DNA from: an uncultured Pedosphaera sp.
GTDB lineage: Bacteria; Verrucomicrobiota; Verrucomicrobiia; Limisphaerales; Pedosphaeraceae
Length of the DNA: 64,000 bases
Reading direction: 5' to 3'
Assembly: GCA_903918755.1 (NCBI GenBank)
Contig: CAIXFN010000049.1
Span: 88,354 to 152,353 of the forward strand
The position numbers and the translations under genes were made by a program. The notes under the pieces were generated by a model, which did no database searches, had not been told where the DNA came from, and saw nothing but the letters and a program-made list of their open reading frames with translations. Within the stretch, counting starts at the first letter, position 1. Each line of letters begins with the position of its first letter. This document shows positions 35,362 through 45,400 of the stretch, one piece after another.

Positions 35362-36276
35362 ATGAAAACAGGCTACTTAATTGACATGGACGGCGTGATC
35401 TACCGGGAAAACAATCTCATCCCCGGAGCGGCGGATTTTGTCCAGGCACTGATCGCCACGGGCACGGCATTTTTGTTTCTCACGAACAATTCGGCCCCCA
35501 CGCCCGAGGATCTGGCGGTGCGGTTGAAGCACTTGGGAATTCACGGGCTCACCGCGAAGCATTTCTACACTTCCGCCCTGAATACCGCGGATTTTCTCAG
35601 CGAAACGGACGAAGGCTGCACCGTCTTTGTCATCGGCGAGGGCGGGTTGCTGACCGCCTTGCACGAACGCAAAATCGCGAACGATGGCATCCGGCCCTCC
35701 TACGTCGTGGTGGGCGAGGGCAGCACGACGATGGAAAAATTGGGCAAGGCGCACGAGTGCATTGAGCGCGGCGCCCGTTTGCTGGCCACCAATCCCGACA
35801 ATTGGTGCCCGGTCTCCAGCGAAAAAACCCGGCCAGGCGCCGGGGCGATCGCCGCGTTTCTGGAAGCGAGCACGGGGCGGCGGGCGTACTACCTGGGCAA
35901 ACCCAACGGCTACATGTTCCATCGAGCGCGCCGCAAATTGAATGAGCTGGCCCTCAGTCCGCCCAATCGCGTTGTGATGATCGGCGACACCATGGAAACC
36001 GACATCCGCGGAGCCTTCGAGGCCGGGATGGAAAGTTATCTGGTGCTGAGCGGCTCCACGCAGATCGAGGGTGTCGGAGATTATGTTTACCAGCCGAATC
36101 GCATTTTAGTTACCGTGGGCGACCTGATCGAGGAGGTCAAAACCGGCCAGGTTGCCGCGAACGGCGACCCCGCGCTGCCGCCGGAGGGCTTGCACAGTCA
36201 CCGCTCCGGCACGCGTCATCAGACGGATATTTTTGCCTTCCACAAACCGCGACCGCGCCCCGCCATGACCAAGTGA
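35362..36276 (+). CDS. HAD-IIA family sugar/nucleotide phosphatase (NagD-like)
   Basis: 304 residues from the ATG at 35362. The open frame extends to 35113, but the earlier part overlaps the divergent methyltransferase and has no family similarity. HAD motifs: DMDGVIY at D8/D10, motif II FLTNNSAPT, a Lys in LGKPNGYMF, and motif IV MIGDTMETDIRG. The C2-type cap (about 80-200) marks the NagD/PGP subfamily, which dephosphorylates nucleotides or sugar phosphates in the cytoplasm. The tail beyond about 265 is low-complexity and may be dispensable. It is monocistronic by appearance. Confidence 0.9.
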   Translation: MKTGYLIDMDGVIYRENNLIPGAADFVQALIATGTAFLFLTNNSAPTPEDLAVRLKHLGIHGLTAKHFYTSALNTADFLSETDEGCTVFVIGEGGLLTALHERKIANDGIRPSYVVVGEGSTTMEKLGKAHECIERGARLLATNPDNWCPVSSEKTRPGAGAIAAFLEASTGRRAYYLGKPNGYMFHRARRKLNELALSPPNRVVMIGDTMETDIRGAFEAGMESYLVLSGSTQIEGVGDYVYQPNRILVTVGDLIEEVKTGQVAANGDPALPPEGLHSHRSGTRHQTDIFAFHKPRPRPAMTK

Positions 36277-36383
36277 CGTGCTGACGGCGGCAGTCGGCCG
36301 CGGATGCAAACGGCGCGGTGCCAGCCGAAACGGGTTGCCAATCCCGTTGCGCGATCGCATCCGTGCTCCTTATGATGGGCGGC

Positions 36384-37784
36384 ATGAAAAGCATTCGCGG
36401 CATCTGTTGTTTGCGGTTGGCTTGGGTTGGTCTCTGGCTGACTTCTGCCGGATTTGCGGCGGGCGGCGAGGTCTGGCTGACGACGCCGGACCGTTCCGCA
36501 CTTTTTCAACGGCAAGCCTCCCCAATCGATTTTGCGCCCGGCACGAACGCGAACCCCACCATTGAAATCGACGGGACGCGGACGTGCCAAACCATGGCGG
36601 GATTCGGCTTCACCCTCACTGGCGGCAGTGCGCAACTGCTGCACCACATGGGGACAGCCGCGCGTGCCGCCTTGCTGCGCGAATTATTCGCATCGGATTC
36701 CACCAATATCGGTCTCAGTTATTTGCGCATCTCCATCGGCGCGTCCGACTTGAATGATCACGTTTTTTCCTATGATGACCGCCCGCCCGGCGAGACGGAT
36801 CCGACGCTGGCGCATTTTGATCTGGCACCGGATCGGGTGGACTTGATTCCCGTTTTGCGGGAGATTTTGCAAATCAATCCCGGTTTGGAAATTCTGGGAT
36901 CCCCGTGGTCGCCGCCCCCCTGGATGAAAACGTCGCGCAGCAGCAAGGGCGGCAGCTTGCGGCCGGAGTTTTATGGCGCCTACGCGCAGTATTTTGTCAA
37001 ATACCTCTCGGGGATGCGCGCGACGGGTATCCGCGTCGCGGCCATCACTGTCCAGAACGAGCCGCTGAATCCGAACAACAATCCCAGCCTGTTAATGACT
37101 GCAACGGAGCAGGGCACTTTCATTCGTGACCATCTGGGACCCGCTTTGCGGGCAGCCAAGTTGAACACCCGGATCCTGTTGTACGATCACAACGCCGATC
37201 ACCCGGATTATCCGCTGGCGATTCTGGCGGATGCGGAGACGCGCAATTTTGTGGATGGTTCGGCCTTTCATTTGTATGCCGGCCGGATCGAAGCCCTCAG
37301 CCGGCTGCATGAAGCTTATCCCGACAAGGGGATTTATTTCACCGAGCAATGGATTGGTGCGCCGGGCAATTTAGGGGGCGACCTGAATTGGCACACCCGC
37401 AATTTGATCATCGGCGCCACGCGGAACTGGAGCCGGACGGTGTTGGAATGGAATCTGGCGGCCGACGCGCGGCTGGCCCCGCATACCCCGGGTGGTTGTG
37501 ATCGCTGCCTGGGCGCGCTCACGATTGAGGGTGATGCGGTGACCCGGAATCCAGCCTATTACATTATCGCGCACGCCTCCAAATTCGTCCGGCCGGGGGC
37601 CGTGCGGGTGGAATCCAGCATGCCGAATTCCCTGCTCAACGTGGCTTTCAAGCTGCCGGGCGGGCCATGGGTGGTCGTGGTGCTCAACGGTGGTCGCGCG
37701 CCCCAGGATTTCAACCTGCGACTGGCTGGCGCGCAGGCGGAGGTTCGCTTGCCCGCCGGGGCGGTGGGTACCTTTGTTTGGTAG
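36384..37784 (+). CDS. Secreted glycoside hydrolase family 30 (glucosylceramidase-like)
   Basis: 466 residues from the ATG at 36384, chosen because the signal peptide LAWVGLWLTSAGFAAGG follows; ATGs at 36372 and 36375 are alternatives. The GH30 features are a TMAGFGFTLTGGSAQLL opening, LGSPWSPPPWMKTS, the acid/base Glu in ITVQNEPLNPNNN, and the nucleophile Glu in IYFTEQWIG. A VLEWNLAAD strand and a small C-terminal beta domain complete it. Family members are retaining beta-glucosidases, xylanases or beta-1,6-glucanases; the substrate here is unknown. It probably acts outside the cytoplasm. It follows the HAD gene by about 107 bp and is likely expressed separately. Confidence 0.9.
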   Translation: MKSIRGICCLRLAWVGLWLTSAGFAAGGEVWLTTPDRSALFQRQASPIDFAPGTNANPTIEIDGTRTCQTMAGFGFTLTGGSAQLLHHMGTAARAALLRELFASDSTNIGLSYLRISIGASDLNDHVFSYDDRPPGETDPTLAHFDLAPDRVDLIPVLREILQINPGLEILGSPWSPPPWMKTSRSSKGGSLRPEFYGAYAQYFVKYLSGMRATGIRVAAITVQNEPLNPNNNPSLLMTATEQGTFIRDHLGPALRAAKLNTRILLYDHNADHPDYPLAILADAETRNFVDGSAFHLYAGRIEALSRLHEAYPDKGIYFTEQWIGAPGNLGGDLNWHTRNLIIGATRNWSRTVLEWNLAADARLAPHTPGGCDRCLGALTIEGDAVTRNPAYYIIAHASKFVRPGAVRVESSMPNSLLNVAFKLPGGPWVVVVLNGGRAPQDFNLRLAGAQAEVRLPAGAVGTFVW

Positions 37785-37854
37785 CGCCAGCGCACCCGGC
37801 GGGGTGTGGGTTACATTTTGTCTGCGGACATTCGGAGCTTCCGCGTCGCGGTAT

Positions 37855-39231
37855 TTATCCCATGAAATTCAGGGTGGCCTGGCCGCCGAAGGCGGGAAGG
37901 TTGGCATAGAGATTTTGAAAGATCGTGGGCATATCGGTGTCCGCCACGCCCAGCCATTTGGCAAAGGTGGCGGCGTATTGCTCCACCGAGGTGGAGGGGA
38001 TGAGCGCTCCGCGGGTGCCACTGTCGTCGGGACCGCCCAGGGTTAAGTCAGGGAAGGCCCCATGGATGCGGCCGCCTTGCACGGCGCCCCCCATGACGAG
38101 ATGGTGACTGCCCCAGCCGTGGTCGGTACCGCTGCCGCTGGGTTGCAGGGTGCGGCCGAAGTCCGAGAGGGTGAAGGTGGTGACCTGGTTCGGAATCTGG
38201 AGTTCCTGTTCGGTGCATTGATAGAACGCCGCCATCCCTTCGCTGACCTGGCGCAGCAAATCCCACTGCTGCCAGCTTTGGGATCCATGCGTGTCAAAGC
38301 CACCCAGCAGGCAGAAGAAAATCTGGCGCTTCACACCCGTGGTGTTCCGCAGCTTGATGAGCGTGGCAACTTGCTTGAGTTGGTCTCCCAGGCTGCCGCC
38401 CGGAAACGGACTGGTGACGGTGGCACTCGCGCCTTTCATCAGGGCATTGAGGGCGAGGGCGTCCTGGCGGGTTTTGTTCGCGGCCTGCACCAGGGTGAGT
38501 CCGCTATCGAACTGCAGAACCTGTTGCAGCCCGTTGACCCGCCCCGCGGTCGCCGCAGCCGGCCACAGACTCATCCCGTCGGGATCAAGATTGAAGCCCG
38601 GCAACAGGGTCGCCGATTGCACCGTTTTGCCAATGCAGAAAACGGATGGGCCATTACAAGAGATGGTGGAGGGAAAGGAGGTGCCGGCATTCATTGCGCC
38701 CACCATGTCCGCCGCCCGGCCGCCCCAACCGGTTCCGGCGGAACTGGAGGGAATGGCGGCCTGCATCTGTTGGACCTGATCGGAATGGGAGAACAGGTTC
38801 GTGGGCACCGGCACGGCGTTGGCGAGATAGGCGGGGCGGGTGATGGGTTTGACGAGCATGCCAACGTTGGCCATCACGGCGAGCCGGCCGGTCCCTTGAC
38901 CGGTCCCCCAGAGCGGGGCCAGCGCTTTGAGTCCGGGATTCAATCCGAACGGCATGGCGTTGGTGTAATCCTGCACCGGCACCAGGGGGCCGTTGCTATC
39001 GGGCAGGGCCAGGGAGCCGCGGGCCTGCTTGTAGGCATTGAAGCCTGCCTGGCTCAGGGGAATGACGGTGTTGTGACCGTCGTTGCCACCGGCGAGAAAG
39101 ATGCACACCAACGCCTTGTAATCGGGCGGGGCGGCCTGGGAGAAGGCGTTCATCCAACCAAAACGGGTGAGCAGCGCGGTGGCGCCCAACTGTTTGAGAA
39201 GGCTGCGACGAGAGAGATAATGCTGGTTCAT
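37855..39231 (-). CDS. DUF1501 protein with Tat-like signal
   Basis: 458 residues. The N-terminus SRRSLLKQLGATALLTRFGW is a twin-arginine-type signal. The mature part opens with YKALVCIFLAGGNDGHNTVIPL and later has FCLLGGFDTHGSQ and TLSDFGRTLQPSGSGTDHGWG. These are the diagnostic DUF1501 blocks; the fold is distantly related to alkaline phosphatase/sulfatase enzymes (family knowledge). It lies 37 nt downstream of the DUF1800 gene on the same strand, the usual paired arrangement in Planctomycetes and Verrucomicrobia. Biochemical role unknown; an exported or cell-surface function is inferred. Confidence 0.9.
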   Translation of the reverse strand: MNQHYLSRRSLLKQLGATALLTRFGWMNAFSQAAPPDYKALVCIFLAGGNDGHNTVIPLSQAGFNAYKQARGSLALPDSNGPLVPVQDYTNAMPFGLNPGLKALAPLWGTGQGTGRLAVMANVGMLVKPITRPAYLANAVPVPTNLFSHSDQVQQMQAAIPSSSAGTGWGGRAADMVGAMNAGTSFPSTISCNGPSVFCIGKTVQSATLLPGFNLDPDGMSLWPAAATAGRVNGLQQVLQFDSGLTLVQAANKTRQDALALNALMKGASATVTSPFPGGSLGDQLKQVATLIKLRNTTGVKRQIFFCLLGGFDTHGSQSWQQWDLLRQVSEGMAAFYQCTEQELQIPNQVTTFTLSDFGRTLQPSGSGTDHGWGSHHLVMGGAVQGGRIHGAFPDLTLGGPDDSGTRGALIPSTSVEQYAATFAKWLGVADTDMPTIFQNLYANLPAFGGQATLNFMG

Positions 39232-39268
39232 GGGGCTTGGAGCAATTTGGTTAACAAGGATTGGAAAA

Positions 39269-42088
39269 CTATTGTTGGATCGCGTATTGGCCGCTCAGGG
39301 CGGTGAGGTATAACACTGTCTGAATTCGCGTGGTGGCGTCGTAACCCGGAGTGGCGGCATCAATCAGCACTTGCTTCATCCCGGCGGGCATCCGTCCGTA
39401 AAGCAGCTTTTGATTCACCAATTCGACCAGGCCGGGCATGTCGTTGCCAAAAGGCTGGTACGGCGACAAGTCCACGGTGAAGTCCGTGCTCGTGGGGTCG
39501 GAGAGGAATCCAAAGAACAGGTTGCCGCGTAGGGTCGCCTCCGTCGGCGTGTAGATTTGGAATTCGGGTCCGAACAAGCTGCTGTAGGGCACGTGATACA
39601 AGGGCGAGAACCAACTGAACACCGAGGGCGCGGCGAGTGGCGTTTGGGCCATGTAGCCGTAAAGATAGGTCAGTCCGTTCGGATTCTGGAAAGAGCCGTT
39701 CAAGGCCCGCAGGAGCCCGCACGTATGGAGAATGGAATCCTTGAGGCGGCCGCCATTCACCGTCGGCGTATCATTGCGGGCTTCGACGTCGGTCAGGATC
39801 GCCGTCAAGGTCGCCTTCAGATCACCATCGGTATTCTTGAAGACTTGCGCCACGCGCTGGATGTAGCCCGGCGAGGGGTTGCTCATTACCAGGCTGCGGA
39901 TCAAACGGGTGGCGATGAAGGGCGCCATATTGGGATGGGCCATCAGGATATTCAGTATGCTTTCGAGGTCGGCCTCCACGGATTGGCCCGCGGGAATGGT
40001 CTGGCCGAGCACCACTTTGGCGGTGAAATCGTGGTTCCCGGGCACCGACACCATCGGGGCGCCCATCCATTCATAGACCGGGCCGCTGGCGGGTTGGGCA
40101 TAGGCCCAGCCGGTGAGTGCGCGGGCGAGCGCCGCCACATCCACCTGGGTGTAAGTGGGGATCGGGGCGTTACTGGCATCGGTGGCGACCGAGCCATCCA
40201 TATTAAGGTGCCACAGTCCAAGGGAGAACAGTTGCATTACTTCGCGTGCGTAATTCTCATTGGCGCCGCCGCCCAGGCCGGGCTTCATGGAGTTGGCCAG
40301 GTCGAGATACTTGCCCATGGAGGGACATTTGGTGATGTCGCGCAGGAGATTGCGGTAATTACCGAACGCGTTTTGGCTCATCACGTTCATCCAGGGCAGC
40401 ATCGCGTCGGCGTAGATATTCTTATCCGCGGATACGACGATGATCTGGCTCAAGGCGTAAATAAACCGTTGCCGCAATTGATCGGGCGCGGTGGTGAAGG
40501 TGTGGAGCTGCCATTGCTGGAGTGCGCCCGCGGAATTATTGGCCGGAACCGGAATCGGGCTGGCCGGCAGGCTGAACTGTTCCGCCAGGTAGTTACTCAG
40601 CCCGACCTGCTGGATATGGGCCAGGGAAGCATCGTTCGGTCCGAAGGAGGTCTGTTCGGCAATGCGCGCCGCCGTCAGCAGGGCGGAGTAATCGGGCGCG
40701 GGGAGCAGCGTAATCGCCGCGTTGCCCATGGCCGTGGCGTCCGCGACGGAGGTTGCGCGGATGGTGACATTCGACGCGGCCGGCAGTGTCGCCGGGGTGA
40801 TGTAAACACCCGCCGGACTGATGGTGCCGTTGGCCGCTCCGCCGAGCACCGACCAGGTGACGGCGGTATTGGCGGCATTGCTGACCTTTGCGGAGAATTG
40901 TTTGGTGCCCCCGATTTGCAGGGTGGCCGTTGCGGGCGAAACCGCGACCAGCACCGGCGGCGGCACCAGGGTGATCGTGGCCGCGGCGGAGACGAGGGCG
41001 TTGGCCTGGGACGTCGCGAGGAGGGTGACCGTGGCCGGATTGGGCAGGACAGCTGGCGCGGAATAGAGGCCCGCCGCCGTGACCGAGCCGTTGGCCGCGC
41101 CGCCCGCCACCGACCAGGTAACCGCGGTGTTGGCATTTCCGGACACCGTGGCGACGAAAGCCTTGGTCGCGCCCAGCGTGACGGTGGCGGTGAGCGGGCT
41201 GAGGACGAGGGTGACGGCGGGCGGTTGTGTGAGGGTGACCGTGGCGTCGGTAAAGACCGATGCGTTGGCGACGGAGGTGGCGCGCACCTTCACCGTGGCC
41301 GAAGCCGGCATGACGGCGGGCGCGGTATAGGCCCCGCCGGTTGAAATCGCACCGTTGGCGGCCCCGCCCACGACCGACCAGGTCACCGCGGTATTCGCGG
41401 TTCCAGCGACCGTCGCGGTGAAAGTCTTGGCGCTGCCCAGGGGCACTGTCGCGGTGCCTGGGGCGACGGCGACGGTGATGGTTGGGATGGTGACGCTGGC
41501 CGATACCACATTGCCAGTGGTGGCGCCCGGCCCGGGAACGCGCACATCAAATTGGAGGGTGCCGGTGATCGCCGCCGTCCCCGTGGCTTTGAGCGAAGTG
41601 GGGGAGATATAAGTGGTGACCAGGTCCAGCCCATTCGCCTGCACCTTGGCATCAGGGCTGAAATTCGCTCCGTTGAGGCTGATTTGGTAATTTCCGACCT
41701 GCAGCGAAGCCGGGGAAATGCTCCAGAGCCAGGGATAGGCGCGGGTCACGGTCAGCGAAGTGGTCGCGAACGAATTGGAGTAGGCGGTGCTCTGGACCTT
41801 GATGGTCAGGACGTTGCTGGCGGGGGCAACCGGCGGGGCTTGGTAGAGTCCGTTGGTGGTGATGGTGCCGATGGCCGCATTCCCACCCAGGATTCCGTTG
41901 ACGTACCACCGGACGGTATTTGGTGAAATCGGCACGTAGGCGCCAAATTGGACCGTGGAATTCGTGACGGCGGTGCTTTGGCGGGGCCACATGTCCATGG
42001 CGCCGGCCACTTGGGCGCGGCCGGCGGAGATGCCGAGCAGCAGCGCGGCCAGCAGGACCGCGGCTCGTTTAATCAGTTGGTAATTCAT
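39269..42088 (-). CDS. Secreted DUF1800 protein with Ig-like repeats
   Basis: 939 residues. Signal peptide at the N-terminus (VLLAALLLGISAGRAQ), followed by an Ig-like region. Three or more repeats of about 90 residues (about 200-465) share the pattern LGxxKxFxAxVxGxANTAVTWSVxGGAANG. From about 475 the DUF1800 domain starts (RIAEQTSFGPND), containing HTFTTAPDQLRQRF, NENYAREVMQLFSLGLW and ARALTGWAY. The repeats resemble bacterial Ig-like (Big) domains and are G+C-biased tandem copies, as expected for recent internal duplication. The gene precedes the DUF1501 gene as a two-gene operon. Function unknown; a surface or export role is inferred. Confidence 0.9.
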   Translation of the reverse strand: MNYQLIKRAAVLLAALLLGISAGRAQVAGAMDMWPRQSTAVTNSTVQFGAYVPISPNTVRWYVNGILGGNAAIGTITTNGLYQAPPVAPASNVLTIKVQSTAYSNSFATTSLTVTRAYPWLWSISPASLQVGNYQISLNGANFSPDAKVQANGLDLVTTYISPTSLKATGTAAITGTLQFDVRVPGPGATTGNVVSASVTIPTITVAVAPGTATVPLGSAKTFTATVAGTANTAVTWSVVGGAANGAISTGGAYTAPAVMPASATVKVRATSVANASVFTDATVTLTQPPAVTLVLSPLTATVTLGATKAFVATVSGNANTAVTWSVAGGAANGSVTAAGLYSAPAVLPNPATVTLLATSQANALVSAAATITLVPPPVLVAVSPATATLQIGGTKQFSAKVSNAANTAVTWSVLGGAANGTISPAGVYITPATLPAASNVTIRATSVADATAMGNAAITLLPAPDYSALLTAARIAEQTSFGPNDASLAHIQQVGLSNYLAEQFSLPASPIPVPANNSAGALQQWQLHTFTTAPDQLRQRFIYALSQIIVVSADKNIYADAMLPWMNVMSQNAFGNYRNLLRDITKCPSMGKYLDLANSMKPGLGGGANENYAREVMQLFSLGLWHLNMDGSVATDASNAPIPTYTQVDVAALARALTGWAYAQPASGPVYEWMGAPMVSVPGNHDFTAKVVLGQTIPAGQSVEADLESILNILMAHPNMAPFIATRLIRSLVMSNPSPGYIQRVAQVFKNTDGDLKATLTAILTDVEARNDTPTVNGGRLKDSILHTCGLLRALNGSFQNPNGLTYLYGYMAQTPLAAPSVFSWFSPLYHVPYSSLFGPEFQIYTPTEATLRGNLFFGFLSDPTSTDFTVDLSPYQPFGNDMPGLVELVNQKLLYGRMPAGMKQVLIDAATPGYDATTRIQTVLYLTALSGQYAIQQ

Positions 42089-42457
42089 GGCAAGAGGGGG
42101 GATTGTTTTTCGGGTCTTAGCCCGGTTCGTTCATTTATCTTTAAGTTGATTGCCAGCAACCTAAGCCCGCCGCTGCGCGGGTTCAATCGCGAATCGATGT
42201 TACCCCATACTCCTTTGGATGTATGCGTAAACATGGGCTCCCGGGCCGTACGGACATGCCCTGTAAAAGTTCTTTACCCGCCTGCTCTTAAATTGGGTAA
42301 AACCCCCCGCTTATTACAGTGGGAGTAGTAAAAACTTCAGGGCAAGGATTCCGGGAGTTTAACCTGCGGGAGCACCCACCCGGAGCGGTATTTGGCCTTG
42401 CTCCGGTGGTGGCGGAAGAATTTTGCGAAGTGGACTGGCCGGTTCGGGGCCGGCGAA
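42089..42457. other. Intergenic region between the DUF1800 operon and the WD40 kinase
   Basis: Both flanking genes are on the minus strand: the kinase ends at 42458 and the DUF1800 gene starts at 42088. The region should therefore hold the kinase terminator and the DUF1800 promoter. At 42307-42327 a weak stem (CCCGC..GTGGG) is flanked by short T- and A-rich stretches. The 42240-42300 part has an inverted GTAAA-N5-TTTAC. No gene was found and no promoter could be fitted with confidence. Confidence 0.35.
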
Positions 42458-45400
42458 TTACCACTCCAGATGGAGGGGGCGGAGGGCGTCGCGGAGTTTT
42501 TCCGGGTCGAGCAGGTCGATGCGGCCGTCGCGCCAGAGAATGGCGAAGCGGCGGCCATCCGGCAGGAAGCGGATGCCGGCGCAAAGGTCGGAGGCGGCGG
42601 GAATCGGCAGTCGGGCAAATTCGCTCCCATCTTTGGTGGCCACGAGGGCGACATAATCGTCCCGGTTGATGACGGCGTAGGTGCCGTCCGGGGCTAGTGC
42701 AAAAGAGGTGCTATCGCCCCCGAGGGGGCCATCCAGGGTGGCGACCGGCTGCCAGTTTGCCGTGTTCCAAAGGGTGCTGCGCTTCTGGCCGTTGGAGGTC
42801 AACACATAGCGTCCATCGCCGCTCCACGCGGTGTCACAAGAGGGGATGCCCGGCAATTCCCGGATCACCGTGCCATCCTCCACCCGGCGGAGGCGCAGCT
42901 TGATGGCGGGATCGTAAGCGCGGGTCACCGCGCAATTCACCAAGGCGCTGCCGCCCTCCGGTTGAAGCGCCACGGAATAGCATTCCGGTTCGGCCCAACG
43001 GCTGAGTTGGCGGGACTTGCCTCCGGTGATCTCCAGGATTTTGACGAGATGTTTGTTCAAATCGATCAGGGCGAGGCGGCGCCCGTCGGGCGGGTGGTCC
43101 GAGATCATGAATCCGGGTTCGGGATCAAGCGCCGTGGCGGGGCCGAAATGCGGTTGACCATCGGCACTGTAATCCAGTGTGATGCGGGAAAGGCCGGTCA
43201 CGGTCGAACAACGCAACAGCGCCCGGCCGCCCTCGCAAAAAGCCACCGAGGTCATGCCCGCGGTCTCCTGGTCCTCGACCAATTCCTGCACCAGGTGGCC
43301 ATCCAGGGTGGAGCGCAGCAGGATGAATCGGCCGTGGCTGGAAACCACCCACCGGCTGTCCGGAGAAAAATCGAGGCAGCATTGATTCACCCCAAATTGG
43401 TAGCCGACCGGGCGGGGGATGGGGATGGTCTGAAAGCCGACGGGCGGCAGGATGGCCCAGCGGGTGGCGATGTTGTCCAGGGACATGGTGATGAAACTGG
43501 ATCCGTCGCGGGTCACCGCCAGGGCGGAGGAACTGAAGCCGTTGATGACCAATTCCTCGGTTCCCGAAGCGGGATTGGCCAGGCGCAAGGTGGAGCCCAC
43601 TCCCCGAAAGCCAATCAGGGTGTTGCCGCCCAGAAAGGCGAACTCCCCTTCGCCCAAATTCGGACAGGCCAGGGTTTTGAGGGTTCGGCCTTCCGGCACA
43701 CTGAACACGGTGATGGTATTGTCTTCGGCGGACACCCCCAGTTCCCGGCCGTCGGCGGACCACGCAAGCGAACTCGGGCCTTCTTTCAAGGTGAAAGTAT
43801 TTGTGAGCGCCAGTCCGGGTAACGTGAGGACTTCCACGACGCGATTGGTATAATCCACCGTGCGGGTGATGGCCAGGTGGCGGCCATCGGGTGCGAACCG
43901 GAGGATGGAACCAATCAGGCCTTCCGCGCGCCGGGCGATTTCCGCCCCGTCCGCGACGCTGTGCAGGGACACCCCCGGACCGGGCAGCCCGACGGCGAAG
44001 AATTTGCCGTCCGGACTGAAATCATACGCGTCATTTTGCGGTTCGGTGTAAGGGTCGTGCCCGGGCAGGGGACGATTCGTCAAAATCACAAACGCGTTCG
44101 TTTCCCCAGTGTGCCAGAGGCGGAGGGTGGCATCCCGGCAGTGCGCCATGATGACGGAGCTGTCCGCATTGAAGCGGAGGGGGCCGATGATCCGGTTCGT
44201 GGGGCCGCACATCAGGTTGGCCAGGACATTGGTCTGGCCCCAGCGGCGAAGGAGCGGGGCATCATGTTCCAAGCCGGATGAGTCGCCCGTGGCGGTTAAA
44301 GCGAAATTGCCGACGGGGTCGTGGGAGACGTGGAGGAGGACTTCCGACTGCAGATCCCAATGATTGGAAGGCGCGACGTCCGCCAGCATGAGTGCGGCCA
44401 GGGCTTCCTCCCGCAAGTCGGGTCCCCGCCGGATGGTTGCCGCCTCGGAAAGCGCGGCCAGGGCCTGGGAACGCCGGCCGGGCAGACTGGTGCGGCGGAC
44501 GGCCCGCGCTTGCGCCAGCCGGGCTTCCCGCAATTGTTCCTGGCTTTTAGCCTCCGCTTGGAGGGTGCGCGCCAGGGAGCTTTCGGCCCGGGCGCGGGCG
44601 CGGGAAATGGAAAAAGCGGCGAAGGTTGAGCCGATGGCCAGGGTAAAAGACAAAACCCAAACCGCCGCCAGGGTGGGGCGTCGCCGGCACCAGCGGGTAA
44701 AGCGGTCCAGGGAGGTGGCGGGCCGGGCCACGATGGATTCATCGGCCAGAAACCGGCGCAGATCTTCCGCCAGGGCCGCGGCGGAGGGATAGCGTCGCCC
44801 GGGGCTGCGTTCCAGGCATTTGAGGCAGATGGTCTCCAGGTCGCGCGGGATTTCGGGATTGAGGGAACTGGGAGCCACCGGATCGGAGGCCAGCATTTGC
44901 CGGAGGGTTTCGCGCAGGGAGCCCGAGACAAACGGCGCCCGGGCGGTTAGCATGTAATAAAGAATCGCCCCCAGGGAATAGACGTCCGCGGCCGGGGTGA
45001 GGGGACCATGACTGGTATCCGCCTGCTCGGGCGGCAGGTAACCCGGGGTGCCGAGAACCTGGCCGGGGACCGTGAGGTCGGAATCACCGGACAATTCCTT
45101 CGCCAGTCCGAAATCCGTGATCCGCGGTTCGCCGAACGGATCGATCAGCACGTTGGACGGCTTGAGGTCGCGGTGCAAAATACCTTGCTGATGGGCGTAT
45201 TGAATTGTTTCCGCGAGGGTTTTCAGATAGGCCGCCGCCCGCTGGGGCGGGAGGGAGCGTCCGGCCTGCAATTGGGAAAGATTGGGGCCCTCGACGAAAT
45301 CCATCGAGAAGTAGCGGATCCCCTCGTGCTGGCCGACCTCGTGAATGGCGACAATGTTGGGGTGTTGCAGCCGGGCCGCGGCGGCGGCCTCGGCGCGGAA

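Noticed and set aside
39557..41344. Long plus-strand open frame opposite the DUF1800 gene
   Set aside because: It is antisense to clear Ig-like and DUF1800 coding sequence, and is open only because of high G+C.
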